Assembly: GCF_002000545.1 (NCBI RefSeq)
Contig: NZ_MLHL01000056.1
Coordinates: 1-54,107 of the forward strand
Origin: Rodentibacter trehalosifermentans
Lineage (GTDB): Bacteria > Pseudomonadota > Gammaproteobacteria > Enterobacterales > Pasteurellaceae
Length of the DNA stretch: 54,107 nt
Direction of reading: 5' to 3'
The notes under the pieces were generated by a model. It saw only the letters and a program-made list of their open reading frames with translations, was not told where the DNA came from and ran no database searches. Position 1 is the stretch's first letter; every line of letters starts with the position of its first letter. Both the position numbers and the translations under genes were made by a program. Below are positions 1 through 11,134 of this stretch, one piece after another.

Positions 1-35
1 TGTTATCAGGTTGTACCAAATCCGTAGGATTTTCG

Positions 36-145
36 GAGGGAGAGGGGAATAGGCGATATCACTGTAAAGCAGCACCTTCCCCTCTATCTGACGGAAATTG
101 CCGAACGCAATTTCCGTCGTCTCTCTCCCGCAAGCGGGCGAGAGG
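36..145. repeat. cluster of three inverted repeats at left edge
   Basis: Seen: GAGGGGAA near 46 pairs with TTCCCCTC near 77-84. A perfect 12-base stem spans 90-118 with a 5-base loop. A third hairpin at 121-144 pairs CCCGC with GCGGG and CTCTC with GAGAG. No ORF or ribosome site lies here. It looks like an intergenic palindromic element or the end of a transcript from outside the window; neither can be decided from this sequence. Confidence 0.5.
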
Positions 146-234
146 AAAGCATTATTATATTAATTAGAGTAAATTCACCCTGTCTTTTACTGAAATAATG
201 ATTTTGTGCGTTTTCTACATCATACCATTTTTAT

Positions 235-246
235 GACCGCACTTTT
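235..246 (-). repeat. DNA uptake signal (USS) 3' of pheA
   Basis: GACCGCACTTTT is the complement of the H. influenzae-type uptake signal core AAGTGCGGT. It sits just beyond the pheA stop codon. Matching cores recur many times between here and about 47.5 kb, which supports a naturally competent Pasteurellaceae host. Confidence 0.85.
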
Positions 247-248
247 CT

Positions 249-1406
249 CTAAGGATTCACCGGTTTTACAATCTCACTTGGATAGCAACCTAAGATTTTT
301 AGGTAATGACTATAATCTTTCAATTCTTCCAAAGCTTTTTGTACTTCCGGATGGTGAATATTCGCCTCGATTTCTAAATAAAACATTTCTTCCCAAGGCT
401 TGCCATAAATCGGGCGGGATTCAAGCTTTGTCATATTAATTTGGTATTTTTTGAAGACTAAAAGGGCATCAACTAAAGCCCCCGCTTTTTGTGGCGTTGT
501 CATTAGCAATAAGGTTTTTGTCGGAATCTGTGGTGAGACTTCACGAGGTGTTTTTGCGATAACAATAAAACGGGTAATGTTATTTTCTTGGTTGGCAATG
601 TTATTTTTTAACACCGTTAATCCATAGAGCTTGCCCCCGTCTTCATTTCCAAGTGCTGCAATATTGGGCTTATTTAAACTGGAAACCAACTGCATGGCGT
701 GCGAACTACTTTCGCAATACTCAATATGAACACGATCTAAACTTTGAATAAATTGGCTACATTGCTGAATCACTTGTGGGTGACTATACAAGGTATCAAT
801 TTGGCTTAAATCCTTTGTGCCATTGACTAAAACGCAATGTTTAATCGGATAAGCAAGCTCACCAATGAGGGATAAATCCGTATGCTGAAGCAGATCATAA
901 ACTTCATTAATCGCACCTGAGGTGGTATTTTCTAGAGGAAGAATACCCACATCGGCTTCACCGTTTTTCACTTTTTCAAAAACTTGATCAAATGATTGAC
1001 AACCTAATTCGACAAACTGTTTTTGGTAGCGAGCGGCATAATTGCGTGCCGCTAAATTAGAATAAGACCCCCGTTTTCCTAAAAAGGCAATATGCAAATT
1101 TTGGGCGCGTTGCTCATTTAATTTATTTTGTAAATAAACTTGCTGCGTTAATACAGAATCTTCAATGATCTTTTGGAAAATAGCCGTAATGTATTGGGGT
1201 TCAAGCTGATAGTTTTCATTCTCCGCAAAGCGGACGAGATCTTGTAAAAGCGTTTGCTCACGTTTTTCATCGCGTAAGGATTTTTGTGTAATTTCTTTAC
1301 TTCTTACGACATCAAAAGCCAAACGATGACGTTCAGAGAGTAACTTTAAAAGGTTCCGATCAATCTGTGTAATGAGTTGTCGAATTTCTGATAATTCTAA
1401 AGCCAT
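249..1406 (-). CDS. pheA: bifunctional chorismate mutase / prephenate dehydratase
   Basis: Converts chorismate to prephenate and then to phenylpyruvate, the committed steps of phenylalanine synthesis in the cytoplasm. The 385-residue protein has the full E. coli P-protein layout. Residues about 1-90 form the AroQ chorismate mutase helix bundle. Residues about 104-285 form the dehydratase, starting [12 protein letters not shown], with [15 protein letters not shown] and the catalytic ITRF motif near 280. A C-terminal ACT domain carries GALV and ESRP, the phenylalanine-binding motifs, so feedback inhibition is expected. The ATG follows the ushA stop by 8 bases with an AAGGAC ribosome site, so the two genes are probably cotranscribed. 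I see no pheL-type leader peptide. Confidence 0.95.
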   Translation of the reverse strand: MALELSEIRQLITQIDRNLLKLLSERHRLAFDVVRSKEITQKSLRDEKREQTLLQDLVRFAENENYQLEPQYITAIFQKIIEDSVLTQQVYLQNKLNEQRAQNLHIAFLGKRGSYSNLAARNYAARYQKQFVELGCQSFDQVFEKVKNGEADVGILPLENTTSGAINEVYDLLQHTDLSLIGELAYPIKHCVLVNGTKDLSQIDTLYSHPQVIQQCSQFIQSLDRVHIEYCESSSHAMQLVSSLNKPNIAALGNEDGGKLYGLTVLKNNIANQENNITRFIVIAKTPREVSPQIPTKTLLLMTTPQKAGALVDALLVFKKYQINMTKLESRPIYGKPWEEMFYLEIEANIHHPEVQKALEELKDYSHYLKILGCYPSEIVKPVNP

Positions 1407-1414
1407 ATTTGTCC

Positions 1415-3064
1415 TTATTTAAAAATGACTGCATCTTTAGGATCATATTTCGATGCATCAAGTGGGGCTTTTTGTGAATGTTTCCAAATATATTTGGCTA
1501 AAACTTCCGCATCAATAAAACCGGTATTTAAGAAAGTCGGATTCGTTGTTACCACCGGATAACCATCGCCTCCTGCGGCGTTATAGCTTGGCATAGAAAC
1601 ACGATAGGTTTTATTAAGATCTAATGGCTTACCTTGAATTTTCACCTCTTCAACTTTTTTGGCTTCTTTATTCACGACCATCGTAATACCGGAATATTGT
1701 GCATAAGCACCGGAATCCACTTCTTTTAGTGCCACCACGTTCAAATAATCAATCAACGCTTTGCCGGTTAAATCCACATAGCTCACAATATTACCAAATG
1801 GATGAACCTTAAGAATATCACGGTAGGTCACTTTGCCCGGTTGGATAGAATCCCGAATGCCTCCGGAATTCATAATGCCAATATCTGCCCCGGCACGTTC
1901 ACGTTGCGCCTCAGCAATGAGATGACCGAGATTGGTTTGTTGGAAACGAATAATATTACGATCGCCTTCTAACTTACCTTTTAATTCGCCTAACTCCCGA
2001 CCTAATAATTCATCGCCTTTATTTTGATAGACTTTTAACAAACCTTCCATTTCCGGATCTTGTGGGATTTCTTCACCGTAAGTGACATATTCGGTTTTGC
2101 CGTCTTCTTTTGTCACTTTTTTCTTCAAGTTCACAGGGATTAACTCATAATGGCGTAGTGTTAATTCACCATTTTTAAATTCAAAATCCGCACGTCCCAC
2201 ATATTTTCCCCACTCGTAAGCCTGCATGATCCAAGTGCCGTTTTGGAAATCCGGTTTACAAGGTTGGGTCGGTTTATAATCTTTGATCCACACGCCTTTT
2301 TCATCAACACATACCGGATCGTGGCTGTGTCCGCCAACAATCATATCAAATGCCCCTTTATCGAGATTACGGGCAAGAGAAACATCTCCCGGTGCATTGG
2401 AGCCATACTGTGCATCATAATAGTAGCCCATATGGGTTAAGGCAATTTTTACATCCGGTTTTTCCTGTTCGTTTAGGGCTTTCAATGTTTCTCTTGCCAA
2501 TTCTGTTGGATCTTTAAAAAGCACATTGCCCGTATATTCCGGGTTGCCTAATTTGGCTGTATCTTCCGTAGTTAATCCAACGACAGCAATTTTTAAGCCT
2601 TGTTTGTCTAAAACAATGTAAGGTTTAACCAGTGGTTGATTGGTTTTTTTATTAAATACGTTGGCAGATAAGAAAGGAAATTTAGCCCAAGACTCTTGCA
2701 TCGCAAGCATTTGTAAGGGGTTATCAAATTCGTGGTTACCTAATACCGTTGCTTCATAGCCCATTGCATTCATCGCTTGGATATCCGGTTCGGCATTTTG
2801 CATATCCGATTCCGGTACTCCGGTATTAAAATCCCCTGCATTTAATAAAATTACCGAGCCGCCTTTCTTCTCCACTTCGGCTTTTACTCGATTAATAATC
2901 GTTTTTTGTGCTGGGAAACCATACTCGCCTTTGCTATTTGGCCAGAAGTGTCCGTGGGTATCATTAGTGTGAAGCACAGTGAAGTGATAGGTTTTATCTT
3001 GCTCATATGCCATCGCCGTAGAAGTTGCAAGAACTAAAGGCAAAAAAGTAAATAATCTTTTCAT
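1415..3064 (-). CDS. ushA: periplasmic 5'-nucleotidase / UDP-sugar hydrolase
   Basis: Hydrolyses extracellular nucleotides and UDP-sugars so that nucleosides can be imported. The 549-residue protein starts with a signal peptide (cleavage probably after STAMA, about residue 19). The metallophosphoesterase motifs follow in order: [32 protein letters not shown] and GGHSHDP, which hold the two metals. The C-terminal substrate domain contains [10 protein letters not shown] and NAAGGDGYP. Length and sequence match E. coli UshA closely. The related Haemophilus NAD nucleotidase NadN belongs to the same superfamily and is the main alternative, but the YEQDKTY start and [10 protein letters not shown] segment favour UshA. 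It is the first gene of a probable ushA-pheA unit. Confidence 0.9.
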   Translation of the reverse strand: MKRLFTFLPLVLATSTAMAYEQDKTYHFTVLHTNDTHGHFWPNSKGEYGFPAQKTIINRVKAEVEKKGGSVILLNAGDFNTGVPESDMQNAEPDIQAMNAMGYEATVLGNHEFDNPLQMLAMQESWAKFPFLSANVFNKKTNQPLVKPYIVLDKQGLKIAVVGLTTEDTAKLGNPEYTGNVLFKDPTELARETLKALNEQEKPDVKIALTHMGYYYDAQYGSNAPGDVSLARNLDKGAFDMIVGGHSHDPVCVDEKGVWIKDYKPTQPCKPDFQNGTWIMQAYEWGKYVGRADFEFKNGELTLRHYELIPVNLKKKVTKEDGKTEYVTYGEEIPQDPEMEGLLKVYQNKGDELLGRELGELKGKLEGDRNIIRFQQTNLGHLIAEAQRERAGADIGIMNSGGIRDSIQPGKVTYRDILKVHPFGNIVSYVDLTGKALIDYLNVVALKEVDSGAYAQYSGITMVVNKEAKKVEEVKIQGKPLDLNKTYRVSMPSYNAAGGDGYPVVTTNPTFLNTGFIDAEVLAKYIWKHSQKAPLDASKYDPKDAVIFK

Positions 3065-3109
3065 AAAAAACTCATCCTAAATTGACCGCTCTTTTCAAAG
3101 CAAAACAAT

Positions 3110-3142
3110 AAAAAAGCTATACTTCTTTGCAGAAATATAGCT
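3110..3142 (-). terminator. intrinsic terminator after lpxC
   Basis: On the minus strand AGCTATA and TATAGCT form a stem extended by TTTCT/AAGAA, followed by TTTTTTATT. It lies just past the lpxC stop, so it ends the dcw transcript before ushA. Confidence 0.85.
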
Positions 3143-3160
3143 CTTTCAATAAAAAAACCA

Positions 3161-4078
3161 TTAAATTAATACTTGAGTAGGAACAACATAGCCTTGTGGA
3201 ACTTGTTCTTTATCTTCAAAAGTCACAAACTCCCAGGCTTCTTGATTTGCAAGTACTGCACGCAATAACTTGTTATTTAATCCATGACCGGATTTATAAG
3301 CTTTAAAATCACCAATAATGTTATAACCAGCCATATAAAGATCACCGATGGCATCTAACATTTTATGACGAACCAATTCATCTTTAAAGCGTAAACCTTC
3401 TTCGTTCAAAATGCGGTAGTCATCTAACACAATAGCATTATCCAAACTACCACCTAATGCTAAACCTTGTGATTGAAGATATTCAATATCTTTCATAAAA
3501 CCAAAAGTTCTTGCTCGACTAATTTGGTGAACAAAGGCTTGGGTAGAAAAATCCATCATATAGTTACGCACGTTTTTACCAATCGCAGGATGTTCAAAAT
3601 CAATGGTAAAATCTAATCGGAAACCGTTATAAGGTTTAAATTCCGCCCACTTATCACCCTCCTCTACCCGTACTTTTTGCTTGATACGAATAAATTTTTT
3701 CGGTGCGTTTTGTTCTTCAATACCGGCATCTAAGAGCAAGTAAATGAATGGGCTGGCACTACCGTCCATGATCGGAATTTCAGGTGCATCCACTTCAATA
3801 ATAATATTATCAATACCAAGCCCTGCTAATGCAGCATTTAAATGCTCAACAGTGGAAACCCGTACGCCTTGTTCATTAATAAGGGCGGTACAAAGCATCG
3901 TGTCACGCACTGATTCCGCATTTGCCGGAAAAGTGACCGGCGGATTTAAGTCCGTACGGCAATAGATCACACCAGTATTCGGCATCGCAGGACGTAAAGT
4001 TAAAGTTACTTTTTTACCACTATGCAAGCCTACGCCTGTCACCTTAATGCTTTGTTTTAATGTTCTTTGTTTAACCAT
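3161..4078 (-). CDS. lpxC: UDP-3-O-acyl-N-acetylglucosamine deacetylase
   Basis: Zn-dependent enzyme for the committed step of lipid A synthesis. It removes the acetyl group from UDP-3-O-acyl-GlcNAc in the cytoplasm. The 305-residue protein has the family's standard length. The zinc ligands are visible in VEHLNAAL (about His79) and in [16 protein letters not shown] (His and Asp about residues 238-242), and a further catalytic His lies in [11 protein letters not shown]. It is the last gene of the dcw cluster, 38 bases after ftsZ, the usual position in gammaproteobacteria, and an intrinsic terminator follows. In E. coli LpxC level is set by FtsH proteolysis; no transcriptional control is visible here. 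Confidence 0.97.
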   Translation of the reverse strand: MVKQRTLKQSIKVTGVGLHSGKKVTLTLRPAMPNTGVIYCRTDLNPPVTFPANAESVRDTMLCTALINEQGVRVSTVEHLNAALAGLGIDNIIIEVDAPEIPIMDGSASPFIYLLLDAGIEEQNAPKKFIRIKQKVRVEEGDKWAEFKPYNGFRLDFTIDFEHPAIGKNVRNYMMDFSTQAFVHQISRARTFGFMKDIEYLQSQGLALGGSLDNAIVLDDYRILNEEGLRFKDELVRHKMLDAIGDLYMAGYNIIGDFKAYKSGHGLNNKLLRAVLANQEAWEFVTFEDKEQVPQGYVVPTQVLI

Positions 4079-4116
4079 AATTTTTACCTTATTGTTTTAC
4101 AACAAGATCTCATTTG

Positions 4117-5409
4117 CTATTTATCGTTTTGATCCATCATTTTTGGATCAAATTTTTGAAAAGAAGATAAACGTTCAGTAATCGGTCTTTCCAATTCGCT
4201 ACGATATTCTTTTGGCTGTTGAACCGGCTCTTGGGAATAAGGACGAATCGGATCAGCCCGATCAGACGGATTGAATCGAGTAATTGTTTGCTCCTGTGTT
4301 CTTAATGAAATAGGCTGAGGACTCTCATCCGGATGATGTAAAGGTGTTTTTTTAACCTGAATTGTCTCATTTGGTGCAATTTCCCCTAACCCTGTCGCTA
4401 CAATAGTCACGCGAATTTCATCGCTCATTTCCGGCACCAATGTTGTACCAACAACGATAGTTGCATCTTCTGATGCAAAACTATGAATCGTATCGCCCAC
4501 AACATTAAATTCATCAAAGGCAATATCAAAGCCCCCGGTAATGTTGATGAGGATACCTTTAGCATTTGTTAAATCAACTTTTTCCAATAAATCGTTACGA
4601 ACAGCAATTCTCGCCGCTTCTTCTGCTCTTCCCTCACCCGGCGCACCTTTTGCCGAACCGAAACCTATCATTGCTTGGCCCATTTCAGACATCACGGTTC
4701 GCACATCGGCAAAGTCGACGTTAATCATTCCCGGAGAGGTAATCATATCGGAAATACCCATCACAGAGTTGCGTAATACATCATTTGCGGCAGCAAAGGC
4801 ATCAATTAATGTTGCATTTTTAGGGAGAACTTTTTGAATTTGTTGGTTTGGAATAATGATCATTGAGTCAACGTATTGTGCGAGATCTTTAATCCCCAAC
4901 TCGGCGAACTGCATACGTTTTTTGCCTTCAAAGACAAAAGGTTTAGTCACTACAGCAACAGTCAAGATACCTAATTCTTTTGCAATTTTCGCTACAACCG
5001 GTGCGGCCCCAGTACCAGTACCGCCACCCATACCGGCAGCGATGAAAACCATATCTGCCCCTTCAAGCATTTTACGGATTTCTTCTTGATCATCTTCAGC
5101 CGCTTTACGCCCTACATTCGGATTGGCACCTGCTCCAAGACCTTTTGTGGTAGCACCGCCAATCTGTACGGTTTGCTGAACTTGGCTTTTACGCAATGCT
5201 TGTGCATCAGTATTTACGGCATAGAAAATAATTTTCCCATGCTCTTCACTGTCAAACGAATTTTCCCCAAGAAAAGTCCCACCGATGTCTTGCTTAATCA
5301 TATTAGCAACCATATGGTTAACAGCGTTACCACCGCCACCACCAACACCGACGACTTTAATCAGTGCGCCTGATTGTTCTTCAAAATCACCGTAATCTGG
5401 GTATAACAT
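4117..5409 (-). CDS. ftsZ: cell division GTPase FtsZ
   Basis: Tubulin-like GTPase that polymerises into the Z ring and recruits the division machinery. The 430-residue protein shows [14 protein letters not shown] near the N-terminus and the GTP signature [12 protein letters not shown] near residue 125, then the T7 loop region [15 protein letters not shown]. It is about 45 residues longer than E. coli FtsZ. About 16 extra residues lie between NHMVANMI and IIFYAVNTD, a difference I also recall from H. influenzae. The C-terminal tail ends in [22 protein letters not shown] and lacks the usual DIPAFLR-like peptide that binds FtsA and ZipA. It lies between ftsA and lpxC as expected. Confidence 0.98.
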   Translation of the reverse strand: MLYPDYGDFEEQSGALIKVVGVGGGGGNAVNHMVANMIKQDIGGTFLGENSFDSEEHGKIIFYAVNTDAQALRKSQVQQTVQIGGATTKGLGAGANPNVGRKAAEDDQEEIRKMLEGADMVFIAAGMGGGTGTGAAPVVAKIAKELGILTVAVVTKPFVFEGKKRMQFAELGIKDLAQYVDSMIIIPNQQIQKVLPKNATLIDAFAAANDVLRNSVMGISDMITSPGMINVDFADVRTVMSEMGQAMIGFGSAKGAPGEGRAEEAARIAVRNDLLEKVDLTNAKGILINITGGFDIAFDEFNVVGDTIHSFASEDATIVVGTTLVPEMSDEIRVTIVATGLGEIAPNETIQVKKTPLHHPDESPQPISLRTQEQTITRFNPSDRADPIRPYSQEPVQQPKEYRSELERPITERLSSFQKFDPKMMDQNDK

Positions 5410-5492
5410 TTGTGTTCTCCGTTCCGCTAATACTCTGCTAGCGCATTAATAAAAGTTAAATTTTCCGTATTGTAGATGAAAAATCAAAATAA

Positions 5493-6767
5493 TCAAAATT
5501 CTGACCGCACTTTATTTGCAATTTTTTTAATCCAAGACCAGGTTGCACCTAGAAAATTGCCTTCAGAATGATCACTGCCGATAAGTTCATCATCGCTGTT
5601 GCTATGGCTGTATTGTAATAGCCCCACGACAGTTGAATATTGCGGACGATTAACATAATCGGTTAATCCCGTAATATTTAACGGACTACCAATTCTCACC
5701 TGACAACCAAAAACATCCATCGCACATTCTTTTAGATCTTCAATTTGTGCACCGCCACCGGTGATCACCACACCGGCAATTAATTCAAACTTAATATGTT
5801 TTCGCTCTAAATCTGATTTTAATTTATCTAATTCGTCTTTCACAACGCCAAGAAGTTCCGTATAACGTGCTGAAGTGATTAAAGATAAATCATTTTTTGT
5901 TAAAGAGCGGGGAGCTCGGCCTCCAATACCTGCCACTTCAATTTTTTTATCACCATGTAAACGTACCGGATATCTTGCACTGGCGTAGTTCACTTTTATC
6001 CGCTCGGCTTCCGCACGGGAAATCGTACAAGCATGGGCAATATCATTGGTCACAAGGTTTCCGGCATAAGGAATGACTTTACTAAAACGTAACGCCCCGT
6101 TAGTAAACACCATAACATTCATAGTGCCGGCACCAAAATCAACCAAGCAGACACCAAGATCTTTTTCATCTTCCGTTAGAACCGAATGAGTCGCCGCAAA
6201 ACCGGAAAACACCACTTTATCCACTTGCAAGCCACAACGTTCAACTGCTTTTTTCAAATTATTTTGCCAATCTTGATGACAAGCAATTAAATGAACCTGA
6301 GCATTTAAACGAACGCCTTGTAAACCAAGAGGATTTTTTATATTTAATTGGCGATCGACAGCATATTCCTGTGGAATCACGTGTAATAAAGAAACGCCTT
6401 CAGGTAATTTAATTGTACTTGCATTGTATAAGGCGGAATCAATTTCATCTTGAGTTACTTCGCTTTCGCCAATCGGCACAAATCCGTTTTCATTTAAACT
6501 TTGGATATGTTCACCGGTAATCGCTAAAGTCACGCTCATAATTTGACAATCAGCCATTGATTCTGCCGCCTCAATGGCTCGATGAATTGAATTTACTACG
6601 GCATCTAAATCCGTAATGCTACCACGATCAATTCCTTTTGAAGGGCAACTTCCCACACCAAGCACATTGACCACGCCATCGGGTAGCACTTCCCCCACAA
6701 CAGCAACCACTTTTGATGTGCCGACTTCAAGCCCAACAATTGCCTTTGTTTCTACTATTTTTGCCAT
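5493..6767 (-). CDS. ftsA: cell division protein FtsA
   Basis: Actin-like ATPase that tethers FtsZ polymers to the inner membrane and starts divisome assembly. The 424-residue protein begins with the phosphate loop [16 protein letters not shown]. Further conserved blocks are [13 protein letters not shown] (phosphate 2) and [13 protein letters not shown] (adenosine site). It ends in [19 protein letters not shown], a classic amphipathic membrane-targeting helix. It follows ftsQ by 23 bases and precedes ftsZ. An uptake signal (GACCGCACTTT) overlaps its stop region at about 5501. Confidence 0.97.
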   Translation of the reverse strand: MAKIVETKAIVGLEVGTSKVVAVVGEVLPDGVVNVLGVGSCPSKGIDRGSITDLDAVVNSIHRAIEAAESMADCQIMSVTLAITGEHIQSLNENGFVPIGESEVTQDEIDSALYNASTIKLPEGVSLLHVIPQEYAVDRQLNIKNPLGLQGVRLNAQVHLIACHQDWQNNLKKAVERCGLQVDKVVFSGFAATHSVLTEDEKDLGVCLVDFGAGTMNVMVFTNGALRFSKVIPYAGNLVTNDIAHACTISRAEAERIKVNYASARYPVRLHGDKKIEVAGIGGRAPRSLTKNDLSLITSARYTELLGVVKDELDKLKSDLERKHIKFELIAGVVITGGGAQIEDLKECAMDVFGCQVRIGSPLNITGLTDYVNRPQYSTVVGLLQYSHSNSDDELIGSDHSEGNFLGATWSWIKKIANKVRSEF

Positions 6768-6790
6768 TTCTTTATTACACCCACTGAATT

Positions 6791-7555
6791 TTATTTATCG
6801 ACCATTCCGACTGCCGCTCCCGAAGTATAGCGTAAATCCACATAATCAATTCGCTTATTTTCCGGGACTTCAATTTGCGGATAAATTGTCACAAAGCGCT
6901 CCAATTTATTTTTCCATGTACCCCGTCCAAGCTTCAGCACAATATCATTATCAAGAGTCACTTGCCAAGCACCTCGGTCATCAATTGTCACACCTTTTAC
7001 ATTTAAATTTTTGGCTTTAAAATCCGCATAGATTTGGTTCCAAGCCTCAAGCACCTTTAAACTTTGGTAATCGGGACCGCCTAAATAGGGCAATGTTTTA
7101 TTTTTTAGGCGTTCCATAGGTAATTGGAAAACCGTTCCCTCTTTCGTCAAGAATTCTGTTTTATTCCAAACCGCTACCGGAATATATTCCGTCAACCAAA
7201 TACTTAAACGGTTTGGCCAAATTTTACGAACCACGGCTCCTTTTACCCAAGGTAGTGTTTCCAACTGTTCTTGGATTAATTTAACATCTTGTCCCCAAAA
7301 ACCTTTCAAGGTTCCCATTTTAAGTAGCACATCTTGTACATCGGCATAATCGGTGAATTCGTTTTTTCCCACTAAGGCGTAGGCTGTAATTGGCTTAGAA
7401 TCAAATTGATCCAACCAACTTTGCCAATTTGAATAAACAAAATACCCGGTTCCGACACACAATAATACAATCAACAAACGAAGTTGTATGAGATATTTAA
7501 AAGTTGATTCACCATATCGAACATTTGATGTACTTTTGCGTTTCAGTACATTCAT
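6791..7555 (-). CDS. ftsQ: cell division protein FtsQ
   Basis: Bitopic membrane protein that links early and late divisome components by binding FtsB-FtsL in the periplasm. The 254-residue protein has about 26 cytoplasmic residues and a transmembrane helix at about 27-48 ([20 protein letters not shown]). A POTRA domain starts at [12 protein letters not shown] and contains [22 protein letters not shown], and a beta domain follows. The start overlaps the ddl stop by one base, so translation is probably coupled. Confidence 0.95.
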   Translation of the reverse strand: MNVLKRKSTSNVRYGESTFKYLIQLRLLIVLLCVGTGYFVYSNWQSWLDQFDSKPITAYALVGKNEFTDYADVQDVLLKMGTLKGFWGQDVKLIQEQLETLPWVKGAVVRKIWPNRLSIWLTEYIPVAVWNKTEFLTKEGTVFQLPMERLKNKTLPYLGGPDYQSLKVLEAWNQIYADFKAKNLNVKGVTIDDRGAWQVTLDNDIVLKLGRGTWKNKLERFVTIYPQIEVPENKRIDYVDLRYTSGAAVGMVDK

Positions 7556-8475
7556 TATGCACTCAGCTCCAAAATTTTTACTACGAGTTGCTCAAAAGAA
7601 ATTCCCACCGTCGCTGCTGATTTTGGAAATAAGCTATGGCTGGTCATGCCCGGATTGGTATTAACTTCGACCAAACGAAAATCTCCTTTAGCATCACACA
7701 TCACATCAATACGGCTCCAACCACGACAACCTACCGCCTCATAAGCACGTTTTACCAATAAAGCCAGCTCCTGTTCACGTTCTGGTGTCAGCCCCGCAGG
7801 ACAGAAATACTGCGTGCTATCAGAAACGTATTTTGCTTCATAATCGTAAAACTCCCCTTCCGGTACAATACGCACTGCCGGTAACACTTGATTATCCAAT
7901 ACTGGCACGGTCAATTCATCACCGGCAAGCCATTCTTCAATCAAAATCGTATTATCAAATTTAAGCGCAAATTCAACCGCACTTTTCAGTTCTTCCACGG
8001 CATTGACTTTGGTAAGACCTACACTTGAACCTTCCAAAGAGGGTTTAACCATTAACGGCAAACCCAATTTTGCCACAATTGCTTGTGAATCTAATTGAGC
8101 GAAGGTTTCACGAGTCACCACCTCCATCTCAGCCACCGGCAAACCAAAAGCTTTCCACAACATTTTTGTACGCATTTTATCCATGGTTAACGCAGATGCC
8201 ATCACACCGCAACCGGTGTAAGGTAAACCGATTTGTTCCAATAATCCCTGCATTGTGCCGTCTTCACCGCCCCGACCATGCAAAATATTAAATACTCGGT
8301 CAAAACCGTCTTCTTTGAGATTTGCCACGTGATATTCTTTCGGATCAATAGGGTGGGCATTATAACCTTGTGCAATAAGTGCCTCTAACACCGCTTTCCC
8401 TGAATTTAACGAAACCTCACGCTCCGCAGAAGTTCCCCCCAATAACACGGCAATTTTTTCTTGTTTTAAATTCAT
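7555..8475 (-). CDS. ddl: D-alanine--D-alanine ligase
   Basis: ATP-grasp enzyme that makes the D-Ala-D-Ala dipeptide for the peptidoglycan stem peptide. I place the start at the ATG reading [14 protein letters not shown], 306 residues, because AAGGA lies 8 bases upstream. The frame also stays open to a GTG at 8493, which would add six residues, but that start would contain the ribosome site. Motifs seen: [16 protein letters not shown] near the N-terminus, [29 protein letters not shown], and the Mg/ATP site [17 protein letters not shown]. It is of the DdlB type, located between murC and ftsQ. Confidence 0.96.
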   Translation of the reverse strand: MNLKQEKIAVLLGGTSAEREVSLNSGKAVLEALIAQGYNAHPIDPKEYHVANLKEDGFDRVFNILHGRGGEDGTMQGLLEQIGLPYTGCGVMASALTMDKMRTKMLWKAFGLPVAEMEVVTRETFAQLDSQAIVAKLGLPLMVKPSLEGSSVGLTKVNAVEELKSAVEFALKFDNTILIEEWLAGDELTVPVLDNQVLPAVRIVPEGEFYDYEAKYVSDSTQYFCPAGLTPEREQELALLVKRAYEAVGCRGWSRIDVMCDAKGDFRLVEVNTNPGMTSHSLFPKSAATVGISFEQLVVKILELSA

Positions 8476-8544
8476 TTTTTTATCCTTTATCACTCTCTTT
8501 ATGACGTTTGATTTTATACTATTAGTGGCAATTTTTGTCTTAGA

Positions 8545-9972
8545 TTAATTTTTCCAGGACTCCGCTAAAGTTCTAGAAATTTTACTCACACTGCCCGCCC
8601 CTTGTGCCAATACCAAATCACCGTCTTGAATAATTTGATCAAGCACATCACCTAATTGTGTAGTATCAGACACTAAAATCGGATCCACTTTTCCCAAATT
8701 GCGGATTGAACGACAAAGGGCTTTACTATCCGCTCCAACAATCGGTGCTTCACCGGCAGCATAAACATCCAACATAATCAGTGCATCCACTTGTGAAAGC
8801 ACCTGAACAAAATCATCAAATAAATCGCGCGTGCGGGAATAGCGGTGCGGTTGGAAAATCATAATCACACGTTTGCCTTCCCAACCTTCACGGGCGGCTT
8901 TAATGGTTACGCCCACTTCTGTCGGATGATGACCATAATCATCTACCAAACGCACTTTTCCGTTCGGACGAATAAACTCGCCCAGTTGATCAAAACGGCG
9001 CCCCGCTCCTTGGAAATCCGCAAGTGCAGCTAAAATTGCTTCATTTTCAATGCCTTCTTCTTTTGCTACCGCCAATGCCGCTGTTGCATTTAAGGCATTA
9101 TGTTTACCCGGTACATTTAACAACACATTAATTCGTTCACCATTCGGGCAAATCACCGTGTAATGCCCTTGGAAACCTGTCTGTTCGTAATCTTCTATAC
9201 AATAGTCTGCCTGCTCACTAAAACCATAGGTGATCACTTGTCGCCCGACTTGCGGGGCAAGTTCCATCAACACGGGATCATCGGCGCACATCACCGCTAA
9301 ACCGTAAAAAGGTAAATTATGGAGAAACTTCACATAAGTGGCTTTCATTTTTTCAAAGTCGCCTTCATAAGTATCCATATGATCCGGCTCCATATTCGTC
9401 ACAACGGATACCATAGGCTGCAAATGTAAGAAAGAAGCATCACTTTCATCCGCTTCCGCAATCAAATAACGGCTTGCACCGAGATGAGCATTTTTTCCCG
9501 CTGATTTCACTAATCCGCCATTAACGAATGTCGGATCTAATTTTGCTTGGGTATAAATCATGGAAATCATCGCCGTGGTTGTTGTTTTCCCATGAGTCCC
9601 GGCAATCGCAATGCCATGACGAAAACGCATAATTTCCGCCAACATCTGTGCGCGCTGAATCACCGGGATACGGTTCTGTTTTGCAGCAACAAGCTCAGGG
9701 TTATCATCGCGAATAGCACTGGATACCACCACCACGCTCGCTCCTTCAATATTTTCAGCACAATGTCCGATAAAAACCTTCGCTCCTGCCTGTGCGAGGT
9801 GCTGTGTCACCGCACCGTCCGCAATATCCGAACCGGAAATCCGATAACCTTCGTTTAGCAAAATTTCGGCAATGCCGCTCATACCTGCACCGCCAATACC
9901 GATAAAATGAATTTGCTGAACCCGGCGCATCTCCGGAATGATTTTTCTAATTTCCTCGTGAGAATGTTTCAT
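8545..9972 (-). CDS. murC: UDP-N-acetylmuramate--L-alanine ligase
   Basis: Adds L-alanine to UDP-MurNAc, the first amino acid of the peptidoglycan stem. The 475-residue protein has an N-terminal nucleotide-binding domain with [16 protein letters not shown]. The central Mur ligase P-loop is [14 protein letters not shown] near residue 125, followed by [11 protein letters not shown] and [10 protein letters not shown]. The C-terminal domain contains [11 protein letters not shown] and [10 protein letters not shown]. Length matches the family. Here murG-murC-ddl-ftsQ are all collinear. Confidence 0.97.
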   Translation of the reverse strand: MKHSHEEIRKIIPEMRRVQQIHFIGIGGAGMSGIAEILLNEGYRISGSDIADGAVTQHLAQAGAKVFIGHCAENIEGASVVVVSSAIRDDNPELVAAKQNRIPVIQRAQMLAEIMRFRHGIAIAGTHGKTTTTAMISMIYTQAKLDPTFVNGGLVKSAGKNAHLGASRYLIAEADESDASFLHLQPMVSVVTNMEPDHMDTYEGDFEKMKATYVKFLHNLPFYGLAVMCADDPVLMELAPQVGRQVITYGFSEQADYCIEDYEQTGFQGHYTVICPNGERINVLLNVPGKHNALNATAALAVAKEEGIENEAILAALADFQGAGRRFDQLGEFIRPNGKVRLVDDYGHHPTEVGVTIKAAREGWEGKRVIMIFQPHRYSRTRDLFDDFVQVLSQVDALIMLDVYAAGEAPIVGADSKALCRSIRNLGKVDPILVSDTTQLGDVLDQIIQDGDLVLAQGAGSVSKISRTLAESWKN

Positions 9973-10019
9973 CTTGTTTTCTTTTTCCTTTAACTCTTTA
10001 GAAAATTTCCGACCATTCT

Positions 10020-10032
10020 AAAAGTGCGGTCA
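10020..10032 (+). repeat. DNA uptake signal (USS) between murG and murC
   Basis: AAAAGTGCGGTCA matches the H. influenzae-type uptake signal on the plus strand. It lies in the 95-base gap between murG and murC, one of the few non-coding stretches inside the cluster. Confidence 0.85.
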
Positions 10033-10067
10033 AAAATTCCAAAATTTTTTACATGAGTTTTTTTACA

Positions 10068-11126
10068 TTATTTTGCATTTTCAATAATCACATCCGCAAC
10101 ACGTTGTGCAGCAAATGGGGTAGCCATCGCTTTGGCTTTTATTGCCATTGCTAAAAGATCATCCCGAGTAAAATGTTGTAAATAATCAATTAAAATACCC
10201 GGTGTCAGATCAGCCTGTTCTACAATTTTAGCCGCCCCAACATCTGCGAGGTATTTCGCATTAAGATATTGTTGCTTGTCTTTATGTTGAAAAGGAACGA
10301 AAATTGCCGCCGCCCCTATCGCCGCCAATTCACATACCGTTAAGGCACCAGAACGACAAATCACTACATCTGCCCAAGCATAGGCTTCCGCCATATCGTC
10401 AATAAATTCGGTAATGTTTACTTGAGCGGCATTTTCGCCATAAAGAGCAATCACATTTTCGACATTCCCTTTCCCCACTTGATGGCGAACCTTTAATTTA
10501 TTCGAAAGTTGTGCCACTACTTTAGGTAGTGTTTCGTTTAACACCTTCGCCCCTTGGCTGCCTCCCACCACCAGTACTCTCAATTTTTCATCACGTCCGG
10601 CAAAACGCACTTGCGGTGTCGGCATAGAAAATAAATCCTGACGAACGGGATTCCCTACCACTTCGGCATCTAAAAAGGCTTTTGGGAAACCTTGCAATAC
10701 ACGGGTCGCAATCTTCGCCAACCATTTATTGGTTAAACCGGCAATGGCATTTTGTTCATGTAAAATAATAGGCACGCCACAAAGTTTTGCCGCCACACCA
10801 CCCGGACCGGAAACATAACCGCCCATGCCGAGCACCGCCTCCGGCTTTTCTTCTTGAATAATTTTTTTTGCCTGAAGAACTGCCCGTAAAATCGCATAAG
10901 GTGCGGTAAGGAGTGCTTTAATGCCCTTACCTCGAAGACCTGAAATTTGAATAAAACGAATAGGGATACCATATTGAGGAACAAGTTGGGCTTCCATCCT
11001 ATCTTTGGTGCCTAACCAACATATCTCCCATCCCTGTTTTTGTAATTTTTGTGCCACCGCAATGGCAGGGAAAATATGACCGCCTGTCCCTCCGGCCATT
11101 ACTAATAATTTTTTCTGTTTATTCAT
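10068..11126 (-). CDS. murG: lipid II synthase (GlcNAc transferase MurG)
   Basis: Peripheral inner-membrane glycosyltransferase that adds GlcNAc to lipid I, making lipid II. The 352-residue GT-B protein starts with [17 protein letters not shown], the glycine-rich acceptor loop. It also shows [14 protein letters not shown] and HEQNAIAG. The donor-binding domain has [16 protein letters not shown] and [23 protein letters not shown]. It starts 8 bases after ftsW ends, consistent with one transcript. Confidence 0.97.
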   Translation of the reverse strand: MNKQKKLLVMAGGTGGHIFPAIAVAQKLQKQGWEICWLGTKDRMEAQLVPQYGIPIRFIQISGLRGKGIKALLTAPYAILRAVLQAKKIIQEEKPEAVLGMGGYVSGPGGVAAKLCGVPIILHEQNAIAGLTNKWLAKIATRVLQGFPKAFLDAEVVGNPVRQDLFSMPTPQVRFAGRDEKLRVLVVGGSQGAKVLNETLPKVVAQLSNKLKVRHQVGKGNVENVIALYGENAAQVNITEFIDDMAEAYAWADVVICRSGALTVCELAAIGAAAIFVPFQHKDKQQYLNAKYLADVGAAKIVEQADLTPGILIDYLQHFTRDDLLAMAIKAKAMATPFAAQRVADVIIENAK

Positions 11127-11134
11127 TGTTATTC

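Noticed and set aside
8476-8493. GTG start six codons upstream of ddl
   Set aside because: The ribosome site AAGGA of the inner ATG lies within this extension, and homologues begin at the ATG.
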